A stretch of 64,000 nt of DNA from Polynucleobacter kasalickyi (GTDB lineage: Bacteria > Pseudomonadota > Gammaproteobacteria > Burkholderiales > Burkholderiaceae), in NCBI RefSeq assembly GCF_900176405.1, contig NZ_FWXJ01000013.1, forward strand, positions 1 to 64,000, given 5' to 3'. Of the stretch, positions 27,748 to 38,310 are shown one piece after another; the first letter of the stretch is position 1; the number at the start of each line of letters is the position of its first letter. Both the position numbers and the translations under genes were made by a program. Below the pieces are notes generated by a model. It saw only the letters and a list, made by a program, of their open reading frames with translations. It ran no database searches and had not been told where the DNA came from.

Positions 27748-28400
27748 AGAAAACTAGCTTCCAATTCCATCATGTCCCGAATTGTATCGATGCTCAAACT
27801 CGCATCAATTAACTTGATCCGGTTAGGAAAAACACTGGCTCTTCTTAAGTATTCATTACGAACTTGATTAAAGAAATGGATATCTAACTTTTCAAATTTA
27901 TCAGGTGTTCTGGTTTGCTCTCTTCTTTGCTGTGCAATTTCAACGGATAAGTCGAATAAAAAAGTCTTATTTGGCTGAATTTCAAAAACATCGCCTTTCG
28001 TAACCCTGCCCTGCACCCACTTTTCAAGTATATTTAATTGCTCAATCGAGATTCCCCGACCACCACATTGGTAGGCAAAGGATGAATCCGTAAAACGATC
28101 TGAAATAACGATGTCGCCCATCATGAGAGCTGGTTCAATGATTTGTGCAAGATGCTCTCTCCTTGCAGCAAACATTAAAAGCGCTTCTGTTTCAGGATGC
28201 ATGGGTTGATTTAATAGCTCTGTACGCAGTTTTTCACCAAGATCTGTTCCACCTGGTTCACGGGTTAAGATAATTTTTTTTGCGGGATATTTTTCTTTTA
28301 ATTTGCCAGCAAAGTGATTAATGTGGGTACTTTTTCCAGCGCCGTCGATGCCTTCAAAAGTAATGAAAATTCCTGGATAACGCTGTGCTTGTAAATTCAT
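27744..28400 (-). CDS. tmk: Thymidylate kinase
   Basis: 218 aa. P-loop FEGIDGAGKSTHI at about 14-26, DRFTDSSFAYQ, and a lid region with RREQTRTPDKFE. Converts dTMP to dTDP. First gene of the tmk-holB-tatD-ankyrin operon; divergent from ygfZ across 104 bp. No clear Shine-Dalgarno before the ATG. Confidence 0.96.
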   Translation of the reverse strand: MNLQAQRYPGIFITFEGIDGAGKSTHINHFAGKLKEKYPAKKIILTREPGGTDLGEKLRTELLNQPMHPETEALLMFAARREHLAQIIEPALMMGDIVISDRFTDSSFAYQCGGRGISIEQLNILEKWVQGRVTKGDVFEIQPNKTFLFDLSVEIAQQRREQTRTPDKFEKLDIHFFNQVRNEYLRRASVFPNRIKLIDASLSIDTIRDMMELEASFL

Positions 28401-28456
28401 GAGGGAGTTTATAATGGTTTAAAGTATTCTATCAAGTTATTAACCTTATTTCATAA

Positions 28457-28472
28457 GTGTTTATTTAAACAC
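28457..28472. repeat. Palindrome between tmk and ygfZ
   Basis: Perfect 7-bp arms GTGTTTA (28457-28463) and TAAACAC (28466-28472) around TT. Position between divergent promoters suits an operator; no regulator can be named. Confidence 0.35.
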
Positions 28473-28504
28473 ATACGTTGTTCAATCCATCTTCTAGAAA
28501 CCCT

Positions 28505-29416
28505 ATGACTTTAAACAAATTTCAATTGTTAGGCGATTTAAATATCATTTGTGTTCGTGGCGATGACGCCAGAAATTTTTTACAAAATTTATGTACATCT
28601 GATCTCAATAAGACCAACTCATCAAAAGGATCTTTGTCTGGATTTTGCTCACCCAAAGGGAGACTCCAAGCAAGCTTTTGGATTACGAATCCTAATCCAG
28701 ATGAATTTTATCTTTGGATCAGTCGAGATATAGCGTTGGAGTTTTCAAAGAAACTTTCGATGTACAGATTAAGGTCAAAAGTAGAAATCAACTTATTGGA
28801 TCAAGGTTTGAATCTTTACGGGGTTCTCTATTCAGAGGGATTCGAAAACCCTGCAGATGCTCTAGCAGTCTGCGAGTTACCAACAGTCACATACCATGGC
28901 ACAAAGTATGGCCGGGTGCTCGTAGCAAGTACAACCCCATTATTTCAAGATCAAGTTTTGAGTGTTCAAGATCATTGGCTCTTATTAGAAGTAATGAGTG
29001 GTGTACCTAGAATTACAAGTGCTACCAAAGATTTATTCGTTCCTCAGATGGTTAATTTTGAATCCGTCGGTGGTGTTGACTTTAAAAAAGGCTGCTATCC
29101 TGGTCAAGAAATAGTCGCTAGAAGTCAATATTTAGGGACGATTAAGCGCAGACTTCTGATTGGTTTTGTATCTAGTGTCACAGGAGTTGAGGCGCTTTTA
29201 AAACCTGGTCAGACAATTTGTTTAACGGAGGATCCAGACCAAGAAGTAGGCGTCATTGTTTTAGCGGCATTCAGCGCAGAAAAAAACGGCTATTATCTGC
29301 AAATTGAAGTAATGCTAAACTGCTCTGATAAACAGTTATTGATCCGTAATGAACAGCAACAATCCGTTCAAATCACGGAGATTAACCAGCCCCCTTATCA
29401 ACTATTAGAAATTTAA
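28505..29416 (+). CDS. ygfZ: YgfZ/GcvT-domain folate-binding protein
   Basis: 303 aa from ATG 28505; a TTG at 28478 would add nine residues. Family signature KGCYPGQEIVARSQYLG at about residues 196-212 and LCTSDLNK near the N-terminus. YgfZ is folate-dependent and helps maintain some Fe-S enzymes, including MiaB-like enzymes; rimO is in this window. NRDE gene follows after 13 bp. Confidence 0.92.
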   Translation: MTLNKFQLLGDLNIICVRGDDARNFLQNLCTSDLNKTNSSKGSLSGFCSPKGRLQASFWITNPNPDEFYLWISRDIALEFSKKLSMYRLRSKVEINLLDQGLNLYGVLYSEGFENPADALAVCELPTVTYHGTKYGRVLVASTTPLFQDQVLSVQDHWLLLEVMSGVPRITSATKDLFVPQMVNFESVGGVDFKKGCYPGQEIVARSQYLGTIKRRLLIGFVSSVTGVEALLKPGQTICLTEDPDQEVGVIVLAAFSAEKNGYYLQIEVMLNCSDKQLLIRNEQQQSVQITEINQPPYQLLEI

Positions 29417-29429
29417 TCCTTTTGATTGT

Positions 29430-30281
29430 ATGTGTTTAATTTTATTTGCTTGGAACTCTCATCCTGACTACTCTTTGGTAGTTGCGGCTAATCGTGATGA
29501 GTTTTATGCTCGACCAACACATCCAATTGGCTACTGGAAGGATGTCCCCCACATATTAGGCTCTAGAGATGCAGCTGATGTCTTAGGGATTCCGGGGACA
29601 GCTTTAGGTTTGTCTTTAGACGGTAAATTTGCGGCTGTAACGAATATCCGAGCACTGAGTGAAAAAAACCCTGAAATGCGAACCAGGGGTGAACTAACCG
29701 CTAAATTTCTCACTCAGCCGCACAATATTCAAGAGTTTATCCAACAACATGAAAAATCCTTTTTGCAATATAACGGATTTAACTTACTGTTAGGTGATAT
29801 TTCTCAAGGTGAGAAAAGTCACTTGAGTTGGTTGAGTAACCGACTTGTCATTGGTGGTAAAGTTCGTCATCGTAAAGTCATGAATCCAGCACCTGTCATC
29901 CCGGGTGTTTATGGCTTGTCCAATGCAATGCTCGATACACCATGGCCAAAAGTTCGCACTGGTGTTGCTTCTTTTGCTCAAGCCTTAGCAATGGATAACG
30001 GCAATTTAAATCATCCAGAACATTACTTTAAGTTATTGAAAAACGATACTTTGCCTAGAGATGAAGAATTACCTTCAACGGGTGTAAATCTTGAGTGGGA
30101 AAGAGCTTTATCGCCAATTTTTATTAAAACTGAAAATTATGGCACTCGATCAAGCTCTCTACTTAGAGTTAGGAAAGATGGCGTCTTTCAAATGATTGAA
30201 CGCACTTTTGATGCTGACGCCAATGAGGAAACTGCAATTTTTGAAGGTCAATTTAATCAATCAACACAAATAGAAAGATAA
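29430..30281 (+). CDS. NRDE/TANGO2 family protein
   Basis: 283 aa. N-terminus MCLILFAWNSHPDYSLVVAA then NRDEFYARPT gives the family its name; Cys2 would be the N-terminal nucleophile after Met removal in an Ntn-hydrolase-like fold. Function in bacteria is unknown; the human relative TANGO2 has been connected with heme and lipid metabolism. Likely cotranscribed with ygfZ. Confidence 0.9.
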   Translation: MCLILFAWNSHPDYSLVVAANRDEFYARPTHPIGYWKDVPHILGSRDAADVLGIPGTALGLSLDGKFAAVTNIRALSEKNPEMRTRGELTAKFLTQPHNIQEFIQQHEKSFLQYNGFNLLLGDISQGEKSHLSWLSNRLVIGGKVRHRKVMNPAPVIPGVYGLSNAMLDTPWPKVRTGVASFAQALAMDNGNLNHPEHYFKLLKNDTLPRDEELPSTGVNLEWERALSPIFIKTENYGTRSSSLLRVRKDGVFQMIERTFDADANEETAIFEGQFNQSTQIER

Positions 30282-30287
30282 TTTTCT

Positions 30288-30767
30288 TTATTTTTCTATA
30301 GAGAGTTGATCTTCCTTAACAATTCTTGAACCGTTAGCATCCCTACTAGCCATCTTTTTAAAATATTTAAAAGTGCCTGTGGCTAAGCAACAAACCTTAT
30401 CATTTTCATCATAAACTTTGGCTTCACAAAAAGCCATCGTTACGGAACGTTGAACAATGCTACCAACCACTCGAATGGTTCCAGTCGGCGTTAACATAAA
30501 CATATTTTTCAATTCAATCGTGACAACACTACGATCATCTGGGTCCCCTGCTCTGGCGGCAATGGCCATAGCAGCATCCGCTAATGTTAAAAGGGCTCCA
30601 CCGTGCACAGTTCCCCAAGTATTTAAATGCTTTTCTTCAATTGCAAGGCTAACAACCCCCTCACCATCAGCCATTTTCTCAAGTTTTACACCTAGCAATT
30701 TTAAGAAAGGAACATCAATATCCCTCGGAAAGGTGGTGGCTTCAGTTGTTTTTATGGTGTTCGTCAT
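30288..30767 (-). CDS. PaaI-type hotdog thioesterase
   Basis: 159 aa. NTWGTVHGGALLTLADA contains the HGG / Asp active-site pattern. Third hotdog paralogue in the window, here as a single gene converging on the NRDE gene (6-bp gap). The C-terminal 20 residues extend past the fold. Confidence 0.87.
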   Translation of the reverse strand: MTNTIKTTEATTFPRDIDVPFLKLLGVKLEKMADGEGVVSLAIEEKHLNTWGTVHGGALLTLADAAMAIAARAGDPDDRSVVTIELKNMFMLTPTGTIRVVGSIVQRSVTMAFCEAKVYDENDKVCCLATGTFKYFKKMASRDANGSRIVKEDQLSIEK

Positions 30768-30956
30768 TTTTGATAGATGTTGATTGAAGAGGTATGTTCA
30801 TTTTAGCGACTAAAGTTTTCACCCTTTCAAATTATTTAAAATTCCTATGAAATGAGGAATACTTAAATAAACCTTGAACAGCGATTGAAATATTGAAAGA
30901 GTCGAAACCTTATATAATTCAAAGGTTCTTTTTATCTAACTCGATGAGATTAAAAA

Positions 30957-31349
30957 ATGTCAAAAAAACCGAATGAACAGTACAAAGCCGAACTGAGCCC
31001 TATTGAATATGCAGTAACAAGAGAGGCGGCTACTGAAAGACCATTTACAGGTAAATATTGGGATTTTTGGAATAAGGGAACCTATCAGTGTATCTGTTGT
31101 GGAACTCCTTTATTTGAATCAGATGCAAAATTTGATGCTGGTTGCGGTTGGCCCAGTTTCTTTATTCCGAAAGATCAAGCCCCGATTGCTGAAATTAAAG
31201 ATATGACTCATGGAATGATTAGAACAGAAGTTCAATGTAAAAATTGTGATGCCCATCTTGGTCATGTCTTTGAAGATGGACCACAGCCTACGGGTCTGCG
31301 GTATTGTATTAATTCAGCTTCTTTAAAATTCGAATCGAACGATCAATGA
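30957..31349 (+). CDS. msrB: Peptide methionine (R)-S-oxide reductase
   Basis: 130 aa. Structural Zn cysteines C45/C48 and C94/C97; catalytic C117 in RYCINSASL; resolving C63 in GCGWPSF. Complete, normal length. First of a tight operon msrB-yciB-bolA-PpiC; overlaps yciB by 4 bp. In the 189 bp upstream I see an AT-rich stretch with TATAAT near 30910 but no good -35 partner. Confidence 0.96.
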   Translation: MSKKPNEQYKAELSPIEYAVTREAATERPFTGKYWDFWNKGTYQCICCGTPLFESDAKFDAGCGWPSFFIPKDQAPIAEIKDMTHGMIRTEVQCKNCDAHLGHVFEDGPQPTGLRYCINSASLKFESNDQ

Positions 31350-31909
31350 TTAAACTACTTCTTGAAATTCTGCCCATTGTTGCATTTTTTGTAGCATTTA
31401 AATTATTTGATATTTTCACCGCTACAGCGGTTGCCATGGCAATCAGTGTGTTGCAGATACTATGGCTTAAGCTAAGAAAACATGAAGTACCAAAAATGCA
31501 ATGGTTTAATTTAATCATCATTATGGTGTTCGGTGGATTAACCTTGGTTTTGCATGATGAAAGTTTCATCATGATCAAACCAACGATTCTCTATTGGTCT
31601 TTTGCCGCGGTACTTGCGATTAGTTGGTTTGGATTTAAAAAGAATCTAATCAAGGCTGTATTAGGTAAAGAAATTGCTTTGCGTCCGGCAGTTGAAAACG
31701 AAGTATGGTTTAAATTAAATCTAGGCTGGGTTATTTACTTCGTAATTCTTGGAATTCTCAACTTGTGGATTGCCTACAATTTTTCAAAAGATACATGGGC
31801 CGACTTTAAACTATCAACGATAGGTTTGTTGTTCATTTTTGTTATTTGCCAAGGAGTTTGGTTATCGAAACATATGGACCATGACTCTACAAATACTCCT
31901 AACCAATAA
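31346..31909 (+). CDS. yciB: Inner membrane septation protein A / YciB
   Basis: 187 aa, five hydrophobic membrane segments, with family marks [18 protein letters not shown] at the start and [13 protein letters not shown] in the middle. YciB (IspZ) is an inner-membrane protein linked to cell-envelope synthesis and septation. Starts within msrB and is followed by a BolA gene after 5 bp, a common betaproteobacterial order. Confidence 0.94.
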   Translation: MIKLLLEILPIVAFFVAFKLFDIFTATAVAMAISVLQILWLKLRKHEVPKMQWFNLIIIMVFGGLTLVLHDESFIMIKPTILYWSFAAVLAISWFGFKKNLIKAVLGKEIALRPAVENEVWFKLNLGWVIYFVILGILNLWIAYNFSKDTWADFKLSTIGLLFIFVICQGVWLSKHMDHDSTNTPNQ

Positions 31910-31914
31910 TCCAT

Positions 31915-32184
31915 ATGCATCCAGATATTCAACGTTACCTAATCGCCTTAGAAAAACTCAATGCATCTCATGTTGAGTTTATTGATAATTCATCAGATCA
32001 TGCTGGTCATGCAGGTCATCATGGAGATGGCCCTAGTCACTTAACACTCAACATTGTTAGTGATGCTTTTGCAGGTCAAAACCGAGTCTCACGTCATCGC
32101 CTAGTGTATGATATCCTCAAAGATTGGATGCCAAATCCAATTCACGCTCTAGTTATTAACGCAAAAACTTCAAACGAAAAATGA
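31915..32184 (+). CDS. BolA family protein
   Basis: 89 aa. BolA fold with SHLTLNIVSDAFAGQNRVSRHRLVYDIL and a C-terminal IHALVINAKTS. An unusual His/Gly-rich loop (SSDHAGHAGHHGDGPSH, residues 27-42) precedes the second strand, with five His in 14 residues. BolA proteins partner monothiol glutaredoxins in Fe-S trafficking; no grx gene is adjacent. Overlaps the PpiC gene by 4 bp. Confidence 0.92.
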   Translation: MHPDIQRYLIALEKLNASHVEFIDNSSDHAGHAGHHGDGPSHLTLNIVSDAFAGQNRVSRHRLVYDILKDWMPNPIHALVINAKTSNEK

Positions 32185-32969
32185 AAATCATATTAAAAAC
32201 TACCATCGCTATTTGTTTACTCAGCTCTTACACATTAGTTAACGCTCAAAATGCTGCCGTTGTGAATGGCAAACCCATCCCCTCTGCTAAATTAAATCGT
32301 TTAATTGAACAGTCTGGTCAACCAAACTCTCCTGAGTTACGTGAAAAAGCACGTGATATTTTGATTACCAAAGAGTTAGTTCTTCAAGAAGCTGACAAGC
32401 GTGGTATCACCAAGAATCCTGATGTTCAAGAAGCGATTGAACAAGCTAAACTTTCAGTTTTGGTTTCAGCAGTTTTTGAAGACTTCGTTTCTAAAGAAGG
32501 TATTTCTGATAAAGAACTCGAGCCGATCTATGAGTCCATGAAAGGTCAAATGGGCGGTAAGGAGTATAAAGCTCGGCATATTCTTGTGAGTGAAGAAAAA
32601 TTAGCAAAATCACTGTTAGCAAAAATCAAAGGTGGCGCAAGTTTTGCAGAATTAGCGAAAGCCAATTCAAAAGATACTGGCTCAGCCGTTAAAGGTGGCG
32701 ATTTAGACTGGGTTTCAGCGAACAGTTTAGTTCCTGAATTCTCAAAGGTAATGACTACTTTGTCTGCAGGTCAATTAGCATCTGAGCCTGTCAAAACTGA
32801 ATTCGGTTGGCATATCATTCAAGTAGATGAAATTAAAGAGACGCCAATTCCAACACTTGCAGAAGTTAAACCAAAATTAGTTCAAATGTTAACCCAAGAT
32901 CAAAATTGGCAAAAATCTAAATTTGCTGAAATGATGGAGAAATTCAAAGCTAAAGCAAAGATTCAGTAA
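32181..32969 (+). CDS. Periplasmic parvulin-type peptidyl-prolyl isomerase
   Basis: 262 aa. Signal peptide of about 22 residues (IAICLLSSYTLVNAQ). N-terminal SurA-like helical region, then a PpiC rotamase domain about 130-225: YKARHILVSEE, SFAELAKANSKD, GGDLDWVS and EFGWHIIQVDEI. Likely folding factor for exported proteins. Last gene of the msrB operon, closed by a terminator. Confidence 0.93.
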   Translation: MKIILKTTIAICLLSSYTLVNAQNAAVVNGKPIPSAKLNRLIEQSGQPNSPELREKARDILITKELVLQEADKRGITKNPDVQEAIEQAKLSVLVSAVFEDFVSKEGISDKELEPIYESMKGQMGGKEYKARHILVSEEKLAKSLLAKIKGGASFAELAKANSKDTGSAVKGGDLDWVSANSLVPEFSKVMTTLSAGQLASEPVKTEFGWHIIQVDEIKETPIPTLAEVKPKLVQMLTQDQNWQKSKFAEMMEKFKAKAKIQ

Positions 32970-32987
32970 GCTTCATACTACGAATTC

Positions 32988-33022
32988 ACAAAAAACCTTT
33001 CTATATAGAAAGGTTTTTTTTA
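32988..33022. terminator. Bidirectional rho-independent terminator
   Basis: Fully palindromic CCTTTCTATATAGAAAGG (32996-33013) flanked by A6 on the left and T8 on the right, so both strands read stem plus U tract. It includes the stop codon of the minus-strand methyltransferase gene. Confidence 0.9.
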
Positions 33023-33783
33023 TCCTGAAGATTATTCTCTCGAATAGAGTCAACCCAGCCCTCGGTTGGTAACTTGGTTTGCTTTTGCAGGTAAGCCGCT
33101 CGTTTTTGTAACTCTGACCAAGAGACCGTCAAAGGTGGACCTTTAAAAGCAATCGCCACGACGTTGTAATCATGCACTTCTTTGAATAGTAGAACACGAT
33201 TGCCAAAGGCATCGCAAAGATTATTAATGTTTTTCTTAAAGCTTGAATGACGACTAAAAAGATTGACGGTTAAAACACCTGGTGCCTTGAGGGTATCAAA
33301 ACACCCTTTATAAAAAGATTTTGAACTTAACGCTGGACCTGAAGCTTCACCATTAAATAAATCAACTGCTAGAACATCAAATTGATGATGATTATCTTTG
33401 TTTTTAACAAACTCTAAAGCATCTGCTTGTAATAAGCTCAGCCGAGGATCCATTGTATTGAGGCCAAACATTGATTGAGAAGCAACGATAACAGCAGGAT
33501 TCAAATCTACAGCCGTAGCTGTAATCTTTCGATGAAGACCCAAGGTAAATTTCGTAATCGAACCCGTTCCAACACCAAGTTGCAAAGTATTAAAGTTGTC
33601 CTGTGGCTCTAAAAAAAGTAACCACCCCATCATTTGCTGAGCATATTCCAATTCCAGAAGGTCTGGTTTTTTGATACGCATCGCACCCTGAATCCAAGGA
33701 GTACCTAGATGTAAGTAACGCACCCCATCAATTTCGGAGAACGTTACTGGTTCAAAACGTTTTTGTTTTTTATTCTTTTTCAA
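33001..33783 (-). CDS. Spermidine-synthase-like methyltransferase-fold protein
   Basis: 260 aa. SAM-binding Rossmann core: [37 protein letters not shown] and [12 protein letters not shown]. It resembles SpeE-like proteins but lacks the N-terminal beta domain of true spermidine synthases; the product is unknown. Its start overlaps the purL stop by 4 bp. Its stop codon is inside the shared terminator. Confidence 0.82.
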   Translation of the reverse strand: MKKNKKQKRFEPVTFSEIDGVRYLHLGTPWIQGAMRIKKPDLLELEYAQQMMGWLLFLEPQDNFNTLQLGVGTGSITKFTLGLHRKITATAVDLNPAVIVASQSMFGLNTMDPRLSLLQADALEFVKNKDNHHQFDVLAVDLFNGEASGPALSSKSFYKGCFDTLKAPGVLTVNLFSRHSSFKKNINNLCDAFGNRVLLFKEVHDYNVVAIAFKGPPLTVSWSELQKRAAYLQKQTKLPTEGWVDSIRENNLQDKKNLSI

Positions 33784-36700
33784 TTGATTGCTTTTCTGGC
33801 GTTTCTAAACATTCTCATCCAAGGACTCAAACCTTCATCGAAGTCATTCCAGTTGGATGGAGACCAACTCATTTGGGCACTTCTAAATACTCGCTCAGGA
33901 TGAGGCATTAGGATAGAAAATCTACCGTTAGTTGTAGTGACTCCGGTGATACCCTCAGCAGAGCCATTCGGGTTGAATGGATAGGTTTGCGTTGGTTGCC
34001 CGTAGTGATCCACATAACGCATCGTCATCAACTGTTGGTCCTTGAGTGCTTGTAAAGAGCCCTTTTGACTAAAATTAGCGAAACCCTCACCATGAGCAAC
34101 TACTATCGGTAATTGACTACCTGCCATACCAGAGAAAAATAGACTATTCGATTGAAGAATTTCCACTTGAACTAATCGTGATTCATATTGCTCAGAGTGG
34201 TTACGTGTGAATTTTGGCCATGCCTCTGAACCAGGGATGATAGGAGATAAGTTACTCATCATCTGACAGCCATTACATACCCCAAGTGCAAAGGTTTCAC
34301 TTTGATTAAAAAATGATGCAAAAGAATCTCTTAAACTAGGGTTAAATAAAATAGTGCTTGCCCAACCTTCTCCAGCCCCGAGCACATCACCGTAACTAAA
34401 ACCACCGCAAGCAATAAACCCTTGAAACTGATTGAGTTCTACCCGACCTGAGATCAGATCTGTCATATGAACATCCATTGACTCAAAACCAGCCAAACTA
34501 AATGCTCTTGCCATTTCAACGTGTGAGTTAACACCCTGCTCTCTTAAAATCGCTACCTTTGGTTTAAGGTTTAAAGAGAGATATGGCGCTGCTGGGTTTT
34601 CATTCGGATCAAAAGTCAGAATAGGCGAAATACCTGGGTCTTTTTTGTCATTAACAATATTTTTTTCAGAAGCTACACATGCCGGGTTATCCCTTAGTGA
34701 GGCGATCTCCGAACTATTTTTCTCCCATAAAGTTTGTAACTCAACCCGAGACTTTTGGAAAATAGTTTTCGCATCACGCCAAATCTCAATCATATCGGAG
34801 GTGTTGATTTTAGCGATTACGTGAGAATTAGCACTCAATCCATATTTACGTAGCTCTGCAAATACGAGATCACGTTGCTGGCGATTCGTTTGAATCACAA
34901 CGCCTAATTCTTCATTAAACAATGCTTTGATGGTACTCTCATCACGTCGACCAGATATTTGTGACGCCCAATTTTTAGCATCACCATAATCAGACTCATG
35001 ACCTTTTTCCATTACGAGAAGATCAATATTGATGGATAAACCAACTCTTGAGCAAAAAGACATTTCACAAAGAGATGCAAATAACCCTCCATCAGAACGA
35101 TCATGGTAAGCCAAGATTAATTGTTCATTTTTTAACGCTGTGAGTGCTTGGGTAAAACGAATCAATAAATCGGCTGAGGCTAAATCAGGACAATTTGAAT
35201 CATCTTGATTAGTGATCTGTGACAAAACACTTCCACCCATCCGATTTTCTTGTTGGCCTAGGTCTAGAAAGATCAGCTCAGTATCCTGACTATTGTGAAG
35301 AAGTGGTGTAACCGTTTTGCGGACATCAGAAACAGGTGCAAATGCTGAAATAATTAATGAAACAGGAGAAGTTACGCTTTTTTTCTCATCCCCATCTTGC
35401 CATTGTGAGCGCATCGATAAAGAATCCTTACCAACAGGAATCGATATACCTAAAGCTGGACATAGTTCCATACCAATTGCTTTAACGGCCTCATACAACT
35501 TTACATCTTCACCTTCTGTGCCACAAGCAGCCATCCAGTTCGCAGAAAGTTTCAAGTCTGAAATTTGTTCAATATCAGCACTAAAAATATTGGTAATCGC
35601 TTCACTGACAGCCATTCTAGCTGCGGCCGCAGAATTATAAATAGCAATTGGCGTACGCTCCCCCATTGCCATTGCTTCGCCTTTAAACCCCTGATAGTCC
35701 ATCATTGTTACCGCACAATCAGCTACTGGAACTTGCCATGGGCCAACCATCTGATCACGATGCGTTAAACCACCAACAGATCTATCGCCAATGGTAATTA
35801 AAAACGATTTACTAGCGACTGTTGGGTGAGAAATTACTGATTCAATTGCCTCACTTAAAGGGATAATGCTCCAATCAGTTGATTTTTGTGGCATCGGCAA
35901 TGACTTCACATCACGATGAGTTAGTGGTGGTTTTCCTAATAGAACTTCCATTGGAATATCAATGGGAGTAAATTGATCATCAGTGGATTGATATTTCGTA
36001 TCCTTTAAGATCAACTGTCTTTCTTGCGTCGTTTTACCAACGACCGCAAATGGGCAACGCTCCCTTGCACAAATCTCTGAAAAAAGTTCAAGACTCTCTT
36101 CTTTGATTGCTAGTACATACCTTTCTTGGGACTCATTGCACCACATCTCAGCAGGACTTAAGCCAGATTCCTCAATTGGGATTTTCCGCATATCAAAAAT
36201 AGCACCTAAACCCGCACCATCAGCAAGCTCTGGAAAGGCATTTGACAAGCCACCTGCCCCCACATCATGAATGGAAACGATGGGACTATTTTCCCCCATT
36301 TGAATACAACTATTAATCACTTCTTGAGCGCGACGCTCGATTTCTGGATTACCTCGTTGTACCGAATTAAAATCTAGATCACTCGCATTGGTACCGGTTG
36401 TCATAGAACTTGCAGCTCCACCACCCATACCAATTTTCATTCCAGGACCGCCTAATTGAATGAATAAATCACCACTCATGATTTCTTTTTTGTGCGTATG
36501 AATATCATCAATTGCACCGATACCGCCAGCAATCATAATTGGCTTGTGATAACCCCATCTTTTGCCATGAATGGTCTGTTCAAAGACCCTAAAATAACCG
36601 CCCAGTATTGGCCGACCAAATTCATTATTAAAAGCTGCGCCACCAATCGGACCACTAATCATAATTTCTAGTGGGTTAGCAATTAAATCAGGTTTACCAA

Positions 36701-37769
36701 ATGCAGGTAACTCCCAAGAATGTGTAAAGTTAGGGATTTGTAAATTAGATACGGAGAAGCCAGTTAAGCCGGCTTTAGGTTTACCACCTATACCAGTAGC
36801 ACCTTCATCTCTAATTTCTCCACCAGCACCAGTTGATGCACCAGGAAAAGGAGAAATGGCAGTCGGATGATTATGGGTCTCGACTTTCATCAAGGTATGA
36901 ACGAGCCGAGATTTTTCTTCGTAAACTTTCGTGACAGGATTGGGAGCAAAAACCTGACTTTGTACGCCCTCCATGATCGCAGCATTATCTGAATATGCAA
37001 CAACGGTACCTTCTGGGTGCAGTTGATGCGTATTTCGAATCATACTAAATAAAGACTTCTCTTGTTGAGTACCATCAATAGTCCAACTGGCATTAAAAAT
37101 TTTGTGACGACAATGTTCACTATTCGCCTGAGCGAACATAATTAATTCAACATCGGTCGGATTTCTTTTTAAGAGATTGAAATTTTCTTCTAAATAATCA
37201 ATTTCATCTTCTGATAATGCTAAACCTAGGTCAGTATTAGCTTGAATAAGGGCTGTCTTGCCTTCAGTATATAAAGCAATTTCCTTAAATGGTTGATCAG
37301 GTAGCACCTGATATAAAGTCTCAATTTGGGAGATTGCATCGAATACAGATTCCGTCATACGGTCATGAGTCAACTTATACAGGGTCAGCAATTGATCTTG
37401 AGTTAACTCCTTACTTGACTCATAGGTATAGCAAATGCCTCTTTCTAATCGCAATAGGTCTAAGTGACATATTTTGGCAATATCTGTTGCTTTGCTAGCC
37501 CATGGTGAAATAGTTCCGAGTCGTGGGGTTACAAAAAATGATTTTTGTTTTTTGTTTTTAACAACTACGTCACTTGTAGGACAATTTAACAGTTCTTTTA
37601 ATTGTTTGAAGGTTTCATCCGTTAATGCATCTTCAGTCCAAATAAAGAACTGAAATTGAGATTCGATGGATTTAATGGGTAATTGATTTTCTTTGAAAGA
37701 ATCCAGTAGTTGAATTTTTCTAAAATCTGATAGAGCAATGGCTCCGAGTAAATGATGAAAGTTAGGCAT
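33780..37769 (-). CDS. purL: Phosphoribosylformylglycinamidine synthase (large single-chain)
   Basis: 1329 aa from ATG 37769 (N-terminus [16 protein letters not shown], as in other PurL); a TTG at 37793 would add eight residues. Single-chain proteobacterial type: linker, two AIRS-like ATP domains (for example [19 protein letters not shown] and [11 protein letters not shown]), and a C-terminal class I glutamine amidotransferase with Cys in [11 protein letters not shown] and His/Glu in MPHPERVFR. Fourth step of purine synthesis. A TATAAT lies 6 bp before the ATG. Confidence 0.97.
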   Translation of the reverse strand: MPNFHHLLGAIALSDFRKIQLLDSFKENQLPIKSIESQFQFFIWTEDALTDETFKQLKELLNCPTSDVVVKNKKQKSFFVTPRLGTISPWASKATDIAKICHLDLLRLERGICYTYESSKELTQDQLLTLYKLTHDRMTESVFDAISQIETLYQVLPDQPFKEIALYTEGKTALIQANTDLGLALSEDEIDYLEENFNLLKRNPTDVELIMFAQANSEHCRHKIFNASWTIDGTQQEKSLFSMIRNTHQLHPEGTVVAYSDNAAIMEGVQSQVFAPNPVTKVYEEKSRLVHTLMKVETHNHPTAISPFPGASTGAGGEIRDEGATGIGGKPKAGLTGFSVSNLQIPNFTHSWELPAFGKPDLIANPLEIMISGPIGGAAFNNEFGRPILGGYFRVFEQTIHGKRWGYHKPIMIAGGIGAIDDIHTHKKEIMSGDLFIQLGGPGMKIGMGGGAASSMTTGTNASDLDFNSVQRGNPEIERRAQEVINSCIQMGENSPIVSIHDVGAGGLSNAFPELADGAGLGAIFDMRKIPIEESGLSPAEMWCNESQERYVLAIKEESLELFSEICARERCPFAVVGKTTQERQLILKDTKYQSTDDQFTPIDIPMEVLLGKPPLTHRDVKSLPMPQKSTDWSIIPLSEAIESVISHPTVASKSFLITIGDRSVGGLTHRDQMVGPWQVPVADCAVTMMDYQGFKGEAMAMGERTPIAIYNSAAAARMAVSEAITNIFSADIEQISDLKLSANWMAACGTEGEDVKLYEAVKAIGMELCPALGISIPVGKDSLSMRSQWQDGDEKKSVTSPVSLIISAFAPVSDVRKTVTPLLHNSQDTELIFLDLGQQENRMGGSVLSQITNQDDSNCPDLASADLLIRFTQALTALKNEQLILAYHDRSDGGLFASLCEMSFCSRVGLSINIDLLVMEKGHESDYGDAKNWASQISGRRDESTIKALFNEELGVVIQTNRQQRDLVFAELRKYGLSANSHVIAKINTSDMIEIWRDAKTIFQKSRVELQTLWEKNSSEIASLRDNPACVASEKNIVNDKKDPGISPILTFDPNENPAAPYLSLNLKPKVAILREQGVNSHVEMARAFSLAGFESMDVHMTDLISGRVELNQFQGFIACGGFSYGDVLGAGEGWASTILFNPSLRDSFASFFNQSETFALGVCNGCQMMSNLSPIIPGSEAWPKFTRNHSEQYESRLVQVEILQSNSLFFSGMAGSQLPIVVAHGEGFANFSQKGSLQALKDQQLMTMRYVDHYGQPTQTYPFNPNGSAEGITGVTTTNGRFSILMPHPERVFRSAQMSWSPSNWNDFDEGLSPWMRMFRNARKAIN

Positions 37770-37775
37770 ACCGTA

Positions 37776-37781
37776 ATTATA
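37776..37781 (-). promoter_or_regulatory. Candidate -10 element just upstream of purL
   Basis: Perfect TATAAT on the minus strand, ending 6 bp before the ATG at 37769; a -35 match is poor. If used, transcription would start at or next to the initiation codon (leaderless mRNA). Confidence 0.3.
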
Positions 37782-37803
37782 CGAAATGCGCAAAGCAAAC
37801 GGT

Positions 37804-38310
37804 TTAAATTATGACAGGTTGATCAGAAAGTTCATTAGGGGTAATGAGTTTTGATGGATAAAATTCCCTCAATATCTGGTCTATTTCATGAATACCTGCT
37901 AAAACACCCTCTTGAAATGCCCCATTTCTCAATTGTTTTTCAATTTTGCTACAGGTTGTTTGCCAAAATCCATCGCCCACAAGTTGATGAATTCCTCGAT
38001 CTGCGATGATTTCAATGGCTTGATCAGCCATCAATAAATAAATTAAAACCCCATTGTTATGCTCAGTATCCCAAATCTTTTGCAATGAAAAAACCTCTAT
38101 GGCCCGTTCTCTGGGGCTTTGGTGATGAAATAATGCATAAGGTGACAAACTAGTCTCAATCACTACTTGAATTTGACCAGAATGACCAATTTCACTTCGA
38201 GCGATAGCAGACTCGATTTGTTGGAGACTAAGCGTTGAGAAATACTTCTTGGTTTGCCTAGATGTCGCAAATAAATGTTTAAATAGTCGAGATACATTAA
38301 GCATTACCAA
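37804..38310 (-). CDS. TPM domain protein (cytoplasmic or membrane-associated)
   Basis: 168 aa. TPM (TLP18.3/Psb32/MOLO-1) domain: [21 protein letters not shown], then [25 protein letters not shown] and [12 protein letters not shown]. No signal peptide. Second TPM gene in a row, overlapping the first by 7 bp, in the conserved lemA - TPM - TPM arrangement. Confidence 0.88.
   Translation of the reverse strand: MVMLNVSRLFKHLFATSRQTKKYFSTLSLQQIESAIARSEIGHSGQIQVVIETSLSPYALFHHQSPRERAIEVFSLQKIWDTEHNNGVLIYLLMADQAIEIIADRGIHQLVGDGFWQTTCSKIEKQLRNGAFQEGVLAGIHEIDQILREFYPSKLITPNELSDQPVII

Noticed and set aside
30905..30956. sigma70 promoter before msrB
   Set aside because: A TATAAT is present but the nearest TTGAAA sits at 14 bp spacing; not convincing enough to list.
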